This document shows, piece after piece, positions 1 through 12,000 of a stretch of 64,000 nucleotides of DNA. The notes beneath the pieces were generated by a model that saw nothing but the letters and a program-made list of their open reading frames with translations, was not told the origin of the DNA and did not search any database. Within the stretch, counting starts at the first letter, position 1. Every line of letters starts with the position of its first letter. The position numbers were made by a program, and so were the translations under genes. Source of the stretch: Climacteris rufus. Lineage: Eukaryota; Chordata; Aves; Passeriformes; Climacteridae. Location: positions 498,465 through 562,464 of the forward strand of contig VZRZ01002687.1 of assembly GCA_013398175.1 (NCBI GenBank). The letters run 5' to 3'.

Positions 1-2737
1 GGCAATACTCTGATTTTTCAGATCCCTCTGCCACATGACATTACAGTGACGGACAAATGTTTATTAAAATAAATTCTGACTAGAAAGCATTAATTTGAGT
101 AACATGGCTGCCATTCTGCCACTCAGGTATTTTCCCAGAACTGAACTTTGGAAAGATGAGCTTTTTCAGAAAGCCCACTGAGAAGGTACTTCCCTGGACT
201 CAGACACAGTGATCAGCAGTGATATTGATTGCGCTGTCTCTGCAACAACAACAGGAATTATCCATTGATTTCTCCAGAGACTGGATTATGTATCGATTAT
301 GTGAGCTGCAAAGCAGAGGCCTAAGTAATGCTATCATGTCTGGCTAAAATGGTGCTCGTAGAGTAGTGAAGTCAATAGAAAGGGGAGATGAGAAATCCAT
401 TGAGGCAAAGGGCAAAGTCCCAGGGTAATTAATTAAATGGCAAAATTCTCCTGGCTCAAGCAATGCCAGGATTTCTACTTAAGCATTTAGCATCCTGCAA
501 AGTCTCCTAATAGGAACCCAAAGGACACAGTGAATAACGCTTTGAGCAAGTAAATAATTCTAGCCCATCCTGAGCCCATGTAACACACTGTGTACAGACA
601 GGCACTTCATTCATTGCTTACTTCAACTGGGTCATTAATGAAATGCATAGGGTTTAGAAAAATTTGAAAACTAGCTGTGGAGATGACTCTTGGACTGAGC
701 CTTAAGGGGCCATCCACTGCAGCCAGTGAAAAGAGATACTGTGTTGGCCTTTTATCAGCAAGATAATAAGCTTACAGGGGGACAGAGATGGCTTGCTGGA
801 TATAAGTGATATGAGCTGAATTTGTAGGAGAAAGATAACAATGTAGAAAACAGTCCCTGAAGGCTCACCTTTCAAAACACAAAGCCTCTGTCTCACATTA
901 AACTCTGCAGATTGCTTTACAGAAGCTTAATGTTTCTATCTTTCACTGCTTCCCATAGAGTGGCATTCAGCTTTTGTTTTGGCCGTTCCAAAAACTAATT
1001 ATAACATGTTCCCTAGAAGGCATTTAGCAAAACGAAGCAGTTAGAGGAAGAGGTCTCAGTACCTGAATCCAATTCTTGGTATGGTATGATGTGCAGGATT
1101 CAGCCAGAATCATTAAGAAGTGATACATGAAACTTTCCCTCTGGGAGATGGAAGGGCTTTACTGATCAGTGAAGATGACTCACCCAGAAGCACAAGTGCT
1201 GAAGTTTGCATTTATTTTGGTGGTGAAAATAGGAAGAGGAGAAGAAATCTCAAGGAGAAAGGCACAGATCCTTGTTGTCAAGATTAAAACAATGGCCAAA
1301 AGGAAACTATTCTGATTGTGCACAGAGCAGGAGCCTGACTCAGCTGCATGGCTTGGCCCAGCAGAAGGGCTCATATGTCATTTTAATTTCATCTCACCCA
1401 CATTACATAGATGTTTTCTTCTCCATAAAGAACAGATTTGAGAGAAGAGCACATTTTAGCCAGTGGACAAGTGGAAGGTCAGGCACTGCTGATCAACCAG
1501 AGTCCCTTTTAAGGGACTTTTCCCTCCCTTCCTCATCCTATAATTGTTCATAAAAACAAAGACATAGTTTTATTTACCAAAATCCCCACTGCTACCCTTA
1601 GACTGGCGTAAAGAGGTTGTTGCTGTGCCCAGCTAACCTCTTGCAGCAAAGAAAGTGCAAACATGGCCTTTATTCTGTGCATTTCCTGGAGAAAAGGAGA
1701 CCAGACAGGAATCCAGATAAGAAAATTAATGCTGTTGCTGTTCTTCATATTCTGTGAAGTATTTTAATGGGGATAACAATACACATTAGACATCCTGTTC
1801 AGTAGCATTTTTAGTACCCAGCTGAGTCCAAATATAAACTATAATGGCATATGGAGACTGTCTTAAGAGCCATTTCAAATCAATTTAGTTTTATATAGCG
1901 TCTCTCAAAGTCTCTCAAGGTGATTTACAGTGAAAAAGCAAATAGTGGGATAGTGATTTAGTAGAGTAAGGCATGGCAGCTGTCAGGCAGGAAGGCAAAA
2001 ATGCTGCATGGAGATGTAAAACTCAAATTTAAAAGCAGTACAAAGGTAAATTTATCTCTTTGCTCTTCCAGTACAAGAAACAGGTAATGAAGCCAGGCTG
2101 GGTTAAGTTTAACTCAACAGTTCAATGGAGCCATTTACAGACAGAACTGGAACCTAAAACAGAACCTTTTCCACTCAACTGCTGAGATTAGGAAAAAAAC
2201 AGGGAAGAAATATTTGTGACCAATTCATTTTAGCAGTTTTACCATCATATTTCACAACCTCAGAAATTTTAGACTTCCTGTGGGTTGGACTTTTGCCCTA
2301 GGGGCTTATGAAGTCAAAAAGGCAGCTTTAAGTGCCTTTTTCATGGAAATTGCTAAATCATTTCTTAAAGAAGCAAGACTCTAGTCAAGAAACCCTGGCC
2401 TGGCCAGTGTGACAACCATTGTGCTGCTTCTGTGCATGGAGAAGGAACAATTCTTCAGAGAATCTTTCAAGGGTGTCTTCAGCTACAGGACACACACATC
2501 TCCTGTGGGTTTTCACTCTCCTGCTCATCAGTCAAGTGAAGCTGATAAAGAAACCATGAAAACACTCATATTTTGGCATCCTCAGTGTGAAGATCACATG
2601 TACTCCTTATATATCCCTTTCACCAAACAGTTCAGGATGGACTGTTGAATATGGCTGTTCCAGTGAGCTTTAGGCAAGAGAGAGGGAACACTAATGTCTT
2701 CCTAGGACCTGAGTACATAAAATCCCGGAGCAGCTCA

Positions 2738-2925
2738 GCATGGAAGGTACCATTCAGACCAACCTTTCAAGGGATAGGGAGCCGAGATGAGATAATATAG
2801 TGCCCTGTCCAAGTGCACCTTGAAAATCTCCAGTGATGAGGACTCTACCACATCCCTGGGGATGCTGTTCCTATGCACTACTTCTTTGAGAGGGCTAAAC
2901 CACCCATGCTCCCATCCAGGTGCCA
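2738..2925 (-). repeat. CR1 LINE fragment, diverged
   Basis: The stretch from tgaaaatctccagtgatgag to about 2910, including accacatccctggggatgctgttc, follows the familiar reverse-complement CR1 pattern (tgaatatctccagagaaggag... cacaacctccctgggcagcctgttcc). On the minus strand it reads SSLEIFKVHLDRALYYLI, a decayed form of the ORF2 C-terminal motif (PSLEVFKxRLDxAL). The octamer tail is not visible, so the copy is old and incomplete at both ends. Confidence 0.7.
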
Positions 2926-4251
2926 GGACACATTCAGTATTTGTCATTGCTGCTGCCAGTAGGTCAGGGAGATGGTGAAAGCCTGATCTGCTTCTCCACC
3001 AGGACAAAAGGTTTCAATTCCACAACAAGCACGTAAGAGGCTGTCCAGGACATCAAAGCTGTGGAGAGCCTGAATTGTGATCACTTCAAAAAGCACCTCC
3101 CTGCTCTGCCATCCTGGCAAGTGCTGGGTTTGTTTAGTGGCCTGGGGGGCTGATGCTGATGGTTCTCACACGGAGCTCTCCCGGTGGGAATTCGCTGCTC
3201 CCACATGTTGGAGCCCGGTACCAGCGCGGTGGCATCGTCTGCAGGGAGGGGCTGCGTGAGCCACACGAGGCTGGGAGGCCTGGTCTGAGGTCTGTTCATC
3301 TGGGAAAGGGCTTTCTCTTCCTTTCTGCAGCACAAGAAGTGTATGTTTTATTAAATAAAGTGCATGTTCTCTATGCAAATGAAGGCGCTTTGGAACAGTG
3401 ATACACTGACACGTTGTATGTTAAATATGGATGCCACTTAAAAAACTAAGCAAGAACTAAAAATCAGTTATAAATATTAAAGGACACAAAGTCTACTTTT
3501 TGTTTTCGTTTTGCTTCTGATCCTGCACTCTGGGAAAAACACTCCTCACATTATAAGACTGAATTATCTGCCCAAGAACTAAACCTATAATTTTGTTCTA
3601 TCAGTCAAGCTGTATGTCACACTATTTTTATATCAAGACAATCAGGTTCTTTGAAGCACAGACACACACCTACTTAAAAGAAGCACTTAGCTGAAAGCAG
3701 AAGACTGTGGAATCAGCAGCAATTTGTATCTTTCAAGGGACTGATAATTAAATGGAGAAATGCAGATTCTAATGAAACGAAGGTTTCTTTGCTGGCCAGG
3801 ATGATGTTCCATTAGGACATTTGGGTCCAGATTAATCCATTTAGACTGCAAACATCTAACCTGGCTTCGAATCATTGACTTATAAAGGCTTCAAATGTGT
3901 CCTTTGGAGACACTTATTTCTCTTTCTTGACAAGAAAGGACAGTAAGCCATCTGCACTCCTAACCTTAGTTAGGTATCGAAAACAAAATCAAATTAATCC
4001 AGGCTTTGCTCCAGTTTTTAAAGTATTTGTTGTGTGGGACACCTATTAGAAAATCCAGTATTCAACCCTTTGTTACAGCACAATCTCAGCTCTAGGAAGT
4101 GTCTTCTGCTACACAGGGCTTACACATCCCTCTGGGAAGAAGCAGAAGCTTCTCATTAAGCAAGAAAAGTGCAGCAAGACCAATGCAGACATTAAAGCAC
4201 CACCACCAGGGAGGCAGTTTTAGACTACAAGTGAAGGAGAATATCTCTGTG

Positions 4252-4326
4252 TTTCACAGGTTCACAAAACGGGTGAGGTTGGAAGGGACCACTGGAGGTC
4301 ATCTACGTCCCCTCTGCTCAGAGTTG
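4252..4326 (-). repeat. CR1 LINE 3' end fragment
   Basis: Degenerate reverse-complement octamers (ttcacaggttcacaaaacg) are followed by tgaggttggaagggaccact and ggaggtcatct, the standard last 70 or so bases of an avian CR1. It is strongly 5'-truncated. The element points to the left, the same strand as GRK5. Confidence 0.85.
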
Positions 4327-5946
4327 TTAAGGTAACTTGCAAAAACCAGAAAAGTTCCAGGACAGACTGTAAATATGCTGTGCCAATTTTACATACTGAG
4401 AAAACCAGGTACACAAGTCAAATAAGAAGTACAGGGCACAGCAGAGAATGGAAACTCCAGCTCCGGAGTCCCAGTATTTTTCCTTCTCGTAACACCACCA
4501 CTCTTTGTTGATGAAGCAGCAGATTGGTCTTCACTGCACATTCACTAAACTATTCCATGTGCTTCTGGCTGCACTAGGGATGGCAGGAGTGCCAATGGAC
4601 AGCAGTGAAGGGCTTTTGGAAACTCACACCAAGATTGGCTGAAGTGAAGCAATGCTATCCTTCTCTCACTTTACTAGCTCTGCTATCAGCAAAAATGCCT
4701 TTCTCCATTTCCAGATGGGAACTGGAGCAGTGGGAAATATTTTTCCACAGTGTTTGTCGCTCATTCCTCTGTTGACAGGAATTTTAAGACAAAAGGTCAT
4801 TTTGGTGGATTTAAAAAGCAGTGGAACTTCATACCCCTAATGAATGGGCAGCAGGAACTCATACTGGCAGTGCTCAATGGCTGCACATGAAACTAGCCAG
4901 GCTCAGTAAATGAAACCAGATCCCAAAATGCAGCCTGAGATAACTGAAAGTATGCATCAAAGTTTATTGCAGGAAAATGACTGACTGGAAAAAGAGTGGT
5001 CTGCTCTGCCCCTGCACCTCCAAAACATATTGTACCATTTAAACCCTCAAGAAAGACATCTGCCAAAAATGTGATTAATTCTCCTGAAGGTCAGATGTAT
5101 TTCTCTTGTAAAATAGTTGAAGCAGCAATTGTACGCCTTTGATTACTCTTACGAAAGCAGCTTAGGAAAAATCCTAGGATTGCTCTCGTGTTTGAAGTTG
5201 GCTGTTTACTGCTTACTGGCAGTAACTTGTTGCAAAGGTGAAACGTGGGCAGGAAATGATCGTAATCCCCCAAAGAGGGTTAGTCCCAGTGCCTGTCCCA
5301 AACGCCAGCAGCACATCCTTGGCTCTGTTTGGAGTGCCACCCTGTGGACACAGCTGCTCCCGTGAGCTCCTCTCCTTCCCACAGCCCCAAGGGCCAGCGC
5401 TCCGACCCCACAAGGATGGGTGACAGCACCTCCAACCTCCAAACCCCGCTGTCCCCTGTCAGCCCTGGGTGTCCCCACCCGCCCTGGGGAAAACGGTGCT
5501 GGGGGAAGAGTGGGAATTTTTGTACCAAAATACAGTGCCATGAAAGACCATTTTTTGCCTGTGCTTTCTACACAACAGTGTATGAAGTATCACCAACACT
5601 TCTGAGCTGAATAGGAAATAATTGGGGCATCTGTTGGCAACAGCTGAGGTCTCTTGCATTACACCCCTGATGTAGAGCTTTGCATACTCAGAAGAGACCA
5701 GAGAAGCCCTCTGCTAGTCCACAGATGAATTAAGCCCCTGGTAAGTCAAGTTCATCCTTAGAAGTCAATTTCTGGATTGCATTATAATTTTTTTTCTCTC
5801 TGTTAGAGTAAGACTTGCAGGTTTATCCACTCGAGATTGCCACCATAAATTTTAGGAGTCTGGCTTACAAAGCCTGTAACAACCTTGTTTAGTAAAGGTG
5901 TGCCTTGCAGCATTCCTTCAGTAATGCCACTTTGGCTGCCCCTTAC

Positions 5947-6024
5947 CTCTGGGGTGAGGTATTTCATCATGATTTCCTTTCCTTTCTCTCCCAGCTTTTC
6001 ATCTGGAGCAATTTCATATTCTGC
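5947..6024 (-). CDS. GRK5: GRK5 exon 4 (about residues 88-113), RGS-homology domain
   Basis: This 78 bp exon reads from 6024 down to 5947, exactly 26 codons with phase 0 at both ends. The acceptor is tgtctgttccag (AG at 6026-6025) and the donor GTAAGG starts at 5946. The peptide runs AEYEIAPDEKLGEKG followed by KEIMMKYLTPE. It continues directly from exon 3's LDSV, as human GRK5 does (SVAEYEVTPDEK). GRK6 differs strongly here (DDKRKACGRQL), which settles the paralogue. Changes from human by memory are V to I, T to A, T to M and terminal K to E. It encodes a helical part of the RH domain. The next exon, expected to begin SPVFIAQ, was not found in the remaining 5.9 kb to the left. Confidence 0.96.
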
Positions 6025-9000
6025 CTGGAACAGACATATAAAAAATAAAAGTCAATATTTGCACTCATATTTCACCATTATAACTTCATTTTGGATGTGG
6101 CCTTAACGGAACACTCTGTATGAAAACTCTGAAGGATAAATATCATCTTCTGGTGGAAGTAAAAGCTGTACACACAATTTTATTAAAAACCTTCCGCTAT
6201 ATTTTGACCAAACCCTAGTGGTGCATTTTCTGTGGCTTTGTCTCTTAATTAACACCACTACAATTTAATTAATTTATATTTTACAGCCTTGCCAAGCCAG
6301 CTTTCAGAAAGTATTCAGTGACTAGAGAAGTCAACTTCATTTGGTTTTGCCCAAAAGGAAGGTGGACACAGAAGGCAAAATTATTTCTCTGAGTAGCAGA
6401 GAATGTGAATGTTTGTTGACTCCTGCCACAGTGATATTTTAAGTGCCAGGTGAACTCCTTCAATATACAGTCTTTTTGGCTGAATGTATTTCCCATGTAT
6501 TTACATCTTGCCCTTGGGCTAACAACACCTGTGCAAAGCAGAGAGACTTGCCTATCACTTTTAGTGATCCTAGACTCAGTCCCTCCAGAAGGCTGATTGC
6601 TTAGGCAGATTTCTCAGGACCAAGAGGAGAAAAGAGAGACCATTTAGAGGAATAGAAAAGATAAGCAAAATTGTCTTTGACTTCCCTAATATATTAAAAA
6701 AGGGAGCACCCCATCCTCACAGAGGGAGTTTACCTACATTTTAAAATCCTGACTATTCTAGGTATTGAATCATTACTGACTTCTTATGAGCTTCAGGACA
6801 ACACTTATATAAGAAACAAAAGACGCATTACTTGTGTACCATGAAGACACAAACCATTTCAGTTAAAGTCCTGGATCCATAGCAGGCGTTCAAAGGAAGC
6901 ACGTGCTGCATGGACACCCCAGTGGCTAAGTGACAACATGTTCTTACAGACATTCCTGCTTGGCACTGCCTAGGACATGAAGCTTTACACTGATCAAAAT
7001 ATTTTCCAGAAGGAAAAAAAAAAAACAAACAAGAAAAGAAGACAGCCTAACAGCTTTCACGACTGTATTAAAAAAAGTATCCCAGAAAATCCTGCCAAAC
7101 CAATTAAATAACCTGGTCCAATACAAGCTGTCTGTGATAATAAATGAGGAGGAAGTTAGAAAAAAAAGAAAAAAAAAGAAGGTAAGTCAGACTGAACTGT
7201 CAAACATTTAGAAGAACAAATTTCAGAACTATTGCCCACTGGAAGATGTATGTACTGCTCCAAGCTGGATGCAATAAATCTGAAGGCAGGCTGTAATGGA
7301 TACCCCAGCTAAGCAAACCTGGGAATGACATGGAAACCTCAATGTAGTAATAATGCTATTCCCCTTCTATCTGGCCAGTGCTCATTTAGCTGCTGCAGCT
7401 CAAGACTGAAGCTACATATTTACACACATACATAGCAGGCTGCCTAAACAATCTGGCACTATGATCTGATTTGGTCTGGGAAATGACAAAGGCCAGAAAT
7501 AAAAGTGATGAAAAAGACACCAAAAACTAAAATACACAAGTACAGTACTTCTCTTTCAGTGACCATTTTGGGGAAGAAACTCATTATGTTCTCATAAAAC
7601 TTAATGCAAGGGTTTAAAAAAAAAATCTTTTATCCAATTTCCTGTCCTTTTAGTTGATATCTGACTATGGGTCATTTCAGCTCTTAAAGTACAGAAACTC
7701 TCAAATGCTTACAGCATCTTAGCAGCACTTTTCTCCATGACTTCTCTCTCCTCCATCTGCTTTCAAACCCTGGCAATATACTGGCTCCCTAGCAAATAAA
7801 ACCTGATCATAAGTCATCATCTGCTATTTGAGGTGCACCAGGGAGACATCAAAAAATTTAATGTCTTTTTGCCACAGAAAACCTACAACATTTACATCCC
7901 ATCCAAACTGTACAACAGGAAACAAATCAGGAAAGACTGGAAGGCAGAAATTCAGCAAGATTTGGATGTTTTGAAATTGAGTTCCTGATGGGATCCAACA
8001 TATGCAGAGCTAAATGCACACCTATGCATATACAGACTATCTCACTCTGTTTCAAGACAGATAGGAAGGAATAAGAGGAAAGTTTAATTATACTTGCATT
8101 TGACATTCCCAGGAAATGTGACACAGTGGTGGTGAAGGTGGGAAGTGACAGACAAGTGAGGATGCAAGAAGGAACCATAAGCTCCAACTGTGAACAGTGT
8201 TGATTTCACTGTAGTTCTGCACTAGAAGCCTGTTCCATTTTGTTCCTAAGTTCATTAATATTTTTCCTTTCAGTACCACTTTCGAGGTATTCAGCAGCAG
8301 ACACTGGTGCATTTTCAGCCATGAACTGTTATTACAGGACATAGACAGGGATGTCTCCATGCTCCCTCTACCACCTGCCTGGAAAGCTACCAAGGTCCTC
8401 AACTCCTGGTCTTGTGCTTAAATCACAAGATCCATTCCCTTCTTCCCCAATACTCAACAGCAAGGCTACAGTTTGCAAATCCCTAATTGCTAGAAATAAC
8501 ATCATCACTTAAAATCCATGTGGAACAAAATATTTTCCATCATTCCTTTGATGAATCCAGGCATGTGTTTCAAGGCTCCTGCTCTGAAGTCTAATAGTTT
8601 CTCCATGCCCTAGTTAGGTCAGACAGGGCCCTATTCATAGCCCATAAAAGAGGGGAGGATTTACGATCACCCTGACTCCATGGGACGAGCTGCAGGGAAG
8701 GCTCTTTCTGTGGCCAGGCACAGATCCTGCAGCCCAAATGGCAAGAGGATGTGGGCTGGCCACTGTTTGCTGCTAACTTTTCTTCTGGCTGCTGTTTTGG
8801 ATGTAGTAGATACTTTGGTGGTTCCTTCTTCCATAGAAGCCGCCCTAGCTGAATGGGAGTGCAAAGTGTCCTTCCCTTTGGAGCAGCTGCCCTTAGGATG
8901 GGCTGACAGAGATCAGATGGGAAAATGCACTTCAGCTGGGAAAGGGAGCAACATGCACCCTGTGACTGGCTGTGGGGTGGGACCATGGGCTCAGGGAGAG

Positions 9001-12000
9001 CTCAGGTTTGAGGGCTGGAGGTTGCCTGTGATGGACAGAGAGCACCCAGGGCAATGACACAGGGACCCCATAGGGGCTCACATTAATTCTGGCACACCAA
9101 TTTATCTAGCATTTGATTTTCATCTTAATATGATGAACTGCGTGGCTTAAAAATATGTGAAAATTGAAAAATGGAGCTAAAGAGATCTCTCTGCAGATCT
9201 GGGAAAGCATTCTCCCACAGCAGGTTGCCTGTGTCAGCATGACATGGCCACAGGAATCACCATCCCTTGTACCCACCAGGAGATAGAGATGGGAACAGAT
9301 ACTCCCACCAGAGCAGTTTTGGCTTCTTGGTCTAAGTAGGAACAGTGGAATCACCTTCTGAGCATCTGCAGCAGGCTACTGGCATTTCAGTCCCAATTTT
9401 ACACCTCCACTTCCTCAGCTCCCTCCTCTGTTATCCCCAGAATCTCCCTTTGCTCACTGCCTTCTCGGACTCCAGGCTCTGGCCTGTCATTGCTCTGCCC
9501 TCAGTTGCTGTCCTTGCACTTGCCTCTGCTGGAGATTTAAAATCTGTGACTGAAAATTGGAAGGCAAACCCCAAACAGCTGGGATTCATAATAACTCGCA
9601 TTTCCAAATGAAAAGTGAACTTGAAACCACATTTTTCATATTTAAAGGCAGGGCAAAAAGAGCCCTTTTGACTGCTTAAAAACACGTTTTGAGTTAATGA
9701 GTTTGTTGATATCAACAAACTGGCATTTCTGATGGAAAAAGCCTTGAACAGCTTTAAGACACACATACACAGATGGTTTATATACCACGTAAGGGACTTA
9801 ACCAAACGAATCTCCCTAACAGCAAGACAGGGTTTTTACAAATGGCATTAAATGGATGCTCACTCATCCTTTCACCCCAGATAAGTGCAACGTCTAGTGA
9901 AGCGTTCAGCTGAAAAGTCCACCCGAGGAGACTGTGCCTCTCACCACAGACCCTGAGCCCAGATATCACAAGCAGAAACAACCTGGAAAGGCATCAGGGT
10001 TATTTTAACTCCAGAGGATGTATTTTGGTGTGACTTCAGTGCAAAAAAGTAACACTGTTTAGGTCAGAGAGAAAATAATGACCAAAATTGTCCACATTCT
10101 CCTCCAGTCAACCTAAATCTGGTCCCCATTAAAAGGTTAAAAGCACATCTCCAGAAAAAAAAAAAAATTATGAATGTGAGTAGATGAAGCATTCAGGGAG
10201 TCCAGAAGCTAAAATCTTCATTAAAAATCACAGGAGAGGAAGGGAAACATCAGAAGCTGGCACCCTGGGAATGTGCTGATGAGAAGAGGACAGGAGCAAG
10301 AGGTCCCTGCTGCACTGAACTGATGGCACTGAACTGCCACCTTCTCATGCTGGAGGCACTGGCTGTGGAGAGGGAAACACGTCTTGCTAGCACCTTCCCT
10401 GCTCACTGATCTGCCTTTCAGCACAGGAAACATATCCTCTCACACTTTATTTTAATGGCTGTCTTTCAGCAGCTCCAAAGTTGTATGATGTTGCTGCAAT
10501 ATTTGTAAGCAGAGCAAAGTGTGCTTTGGGATTGTGCGTGATTCCTTGGTTAAAGGCTTGTAAATGAGCTGATTTAATCACAAACCATCTTGGTTTGATA
10601 ATAACAGTTTATGTTCACATAGGTCCTCCAAGTGAATGGCTACGGCAGGGTTTGGTGAGCTATCCACGGGAGATCTCTGTGGTTCCACGCGCCCGGATGA
10701 GCATGCGATGCATCCACAGCCACACTGGTGCTTCTTGGTGGGTATTTTATCTCAGCAATCAGGACCTCTGTCACGAGTTTGTTTGCACAATATCTGTACT
10801 ACGAGATGGCTCTCTGTCCTTACAGCCCTTTGTGCCAGCTGGGAGAAGGGGCTGCTGTTCTGCCTTTCCAGACAGCCACACTGACAGGAATTCACTGGTC
10901 CCATGGCAGCAGTGGGAAGCAAACACCCACAGCTCCACCAGTGCTGTGCTGCCAAGCTCTGCATCTCTGAGTTCTTATCACTTTTATCATCTAATGTTGG
11001 GGCCTACTGCTTACAAACCACATGTCATTGTAGTCTGTCTTACAACTAATTGTTACTAATTACCCAAACACTGCTCTCAGAAAACATGTAGAGACTTCAT
11101 GCCTCTGAGCACTTTCATCTCAATTACTGGTTGAATTGGCCAAGGTATTCATAGGTTTCAGAGGGAACTGACAGCTACACACTTACATGCATGCAGAATT
11201 TAATGATAATGAAACCCTTTTTCTTCAGAAAGCAGCTTAACAACTGTTCAACAGACAAAAAACCCCAGATGCTGCCATAACTAGATTTGCAGGAGACTAC
11301 ATCAGACCAGGTTAGTTATTTCACACAACATCTGACATAAATGTCCAGTGAAGAGTGGATTTTTTTGGTCTCTTTACATATTTTGCTCTGCAAATCTGGT
11401 TGATTCTACCAGCCTTTGGAAGCAAAGATGTGAGAGAACTTAGTCTCTCATAAGGGTCTTGGTAGGTTATTGAGCATCTGACTCAGCTTCTGGTTTCCTC
11501 TCAGAAGCCCCAGTCATTTCTTAGCTTGCAGACAGTTGTGTGCATGAGTTTAAAAACTGTATCAAAAATTGGAAGGCCTCAAGTACTGGCTTTTGCCAAT
11601 GATTTACTCTGTGACCTGTAAAGTCACTTAGATGGGCTCTGAAAAAGAGGGGTGGTCCTACCTCTAAATGGGCAAAAAGCTCTGTGACTCTCTCATAAAC
11701 ATCTAAATATTCTCTCTTTTTATCTTTTCTCTTTATTTGATGTTACACAAAAGCTAATTTTTGCATCTCATGTTAGAAAAATAACTAAGACAAAAGAAAA
11801 TGAGGGCTCTTGGCTTTTCCTGCTTGGGGCTTATTACAGCAGGTGGTCTCCAAAAGGTTTCACATTCCTGGTGGTCTCAGAATAGGGCTGTAAAGTCAGA
11901 CTCCTGGTCTCATTATAGGGCTTTTTTTGCCTAACATAGGGCTTGGCCTGAATCCCACTACTCACTAAACACAGTGTGACCCCGCTGGACAAATTTCAGT

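Larger units (their letters stand above)
1..5946 (-). other. GRK5: GRK5 intron 4, 5' part (runs off the left edge)
   Basis: This non-coding stretch runs downstream of the exon 4 donor at 5946. It holds two truncated CR1 fragments (near 2738-2925 and 4252-4326), a weak older-repeat trace near 1893-1935, and two GC/CpG-richer pockets (about 3165-3290 and 5330-5510) that produce several overlapping chance reading frames on both strands. I saw no reading frame with GRK5 exon 5 content, no splice-flanked conserved peptide and no RNA gene. Confidence 0.85.

Noticed and set aside
3866..3880. ggcttcgaatcattg, resembling a tRNA B-box
   Set aside because: No A-box or cloverleaf at the right distance.
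5206..5610. Cluster of overlapping frames on both strands
   Set aside because: GC-rich pocket effect. It does not contain GRK5 exon 5, and none of the frames resembles a known protein.
1..5946. Search for GRK5 exon 5
   Set aside because: No minus-strand segment reads as SPVFIAQ or the PCKDLFSACAQ motif with flanking splice sites.
8591..9057. Overlapping 131- and 125-codon frames on opposite strands
   Set aside because: Mutual shadows in a slightly GC-richer stretch. A hydrophobic run on the plus frame (LLLTFLLAAVLDVV) looks like a signal peptide but has no supporting exon structure.
10595..11059. 154-codon plus-strand frame
   Set aside because: Overlapping frames of similar length occur in two other phases. 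There is no domain, and the start context is arbitrary within intron 3.
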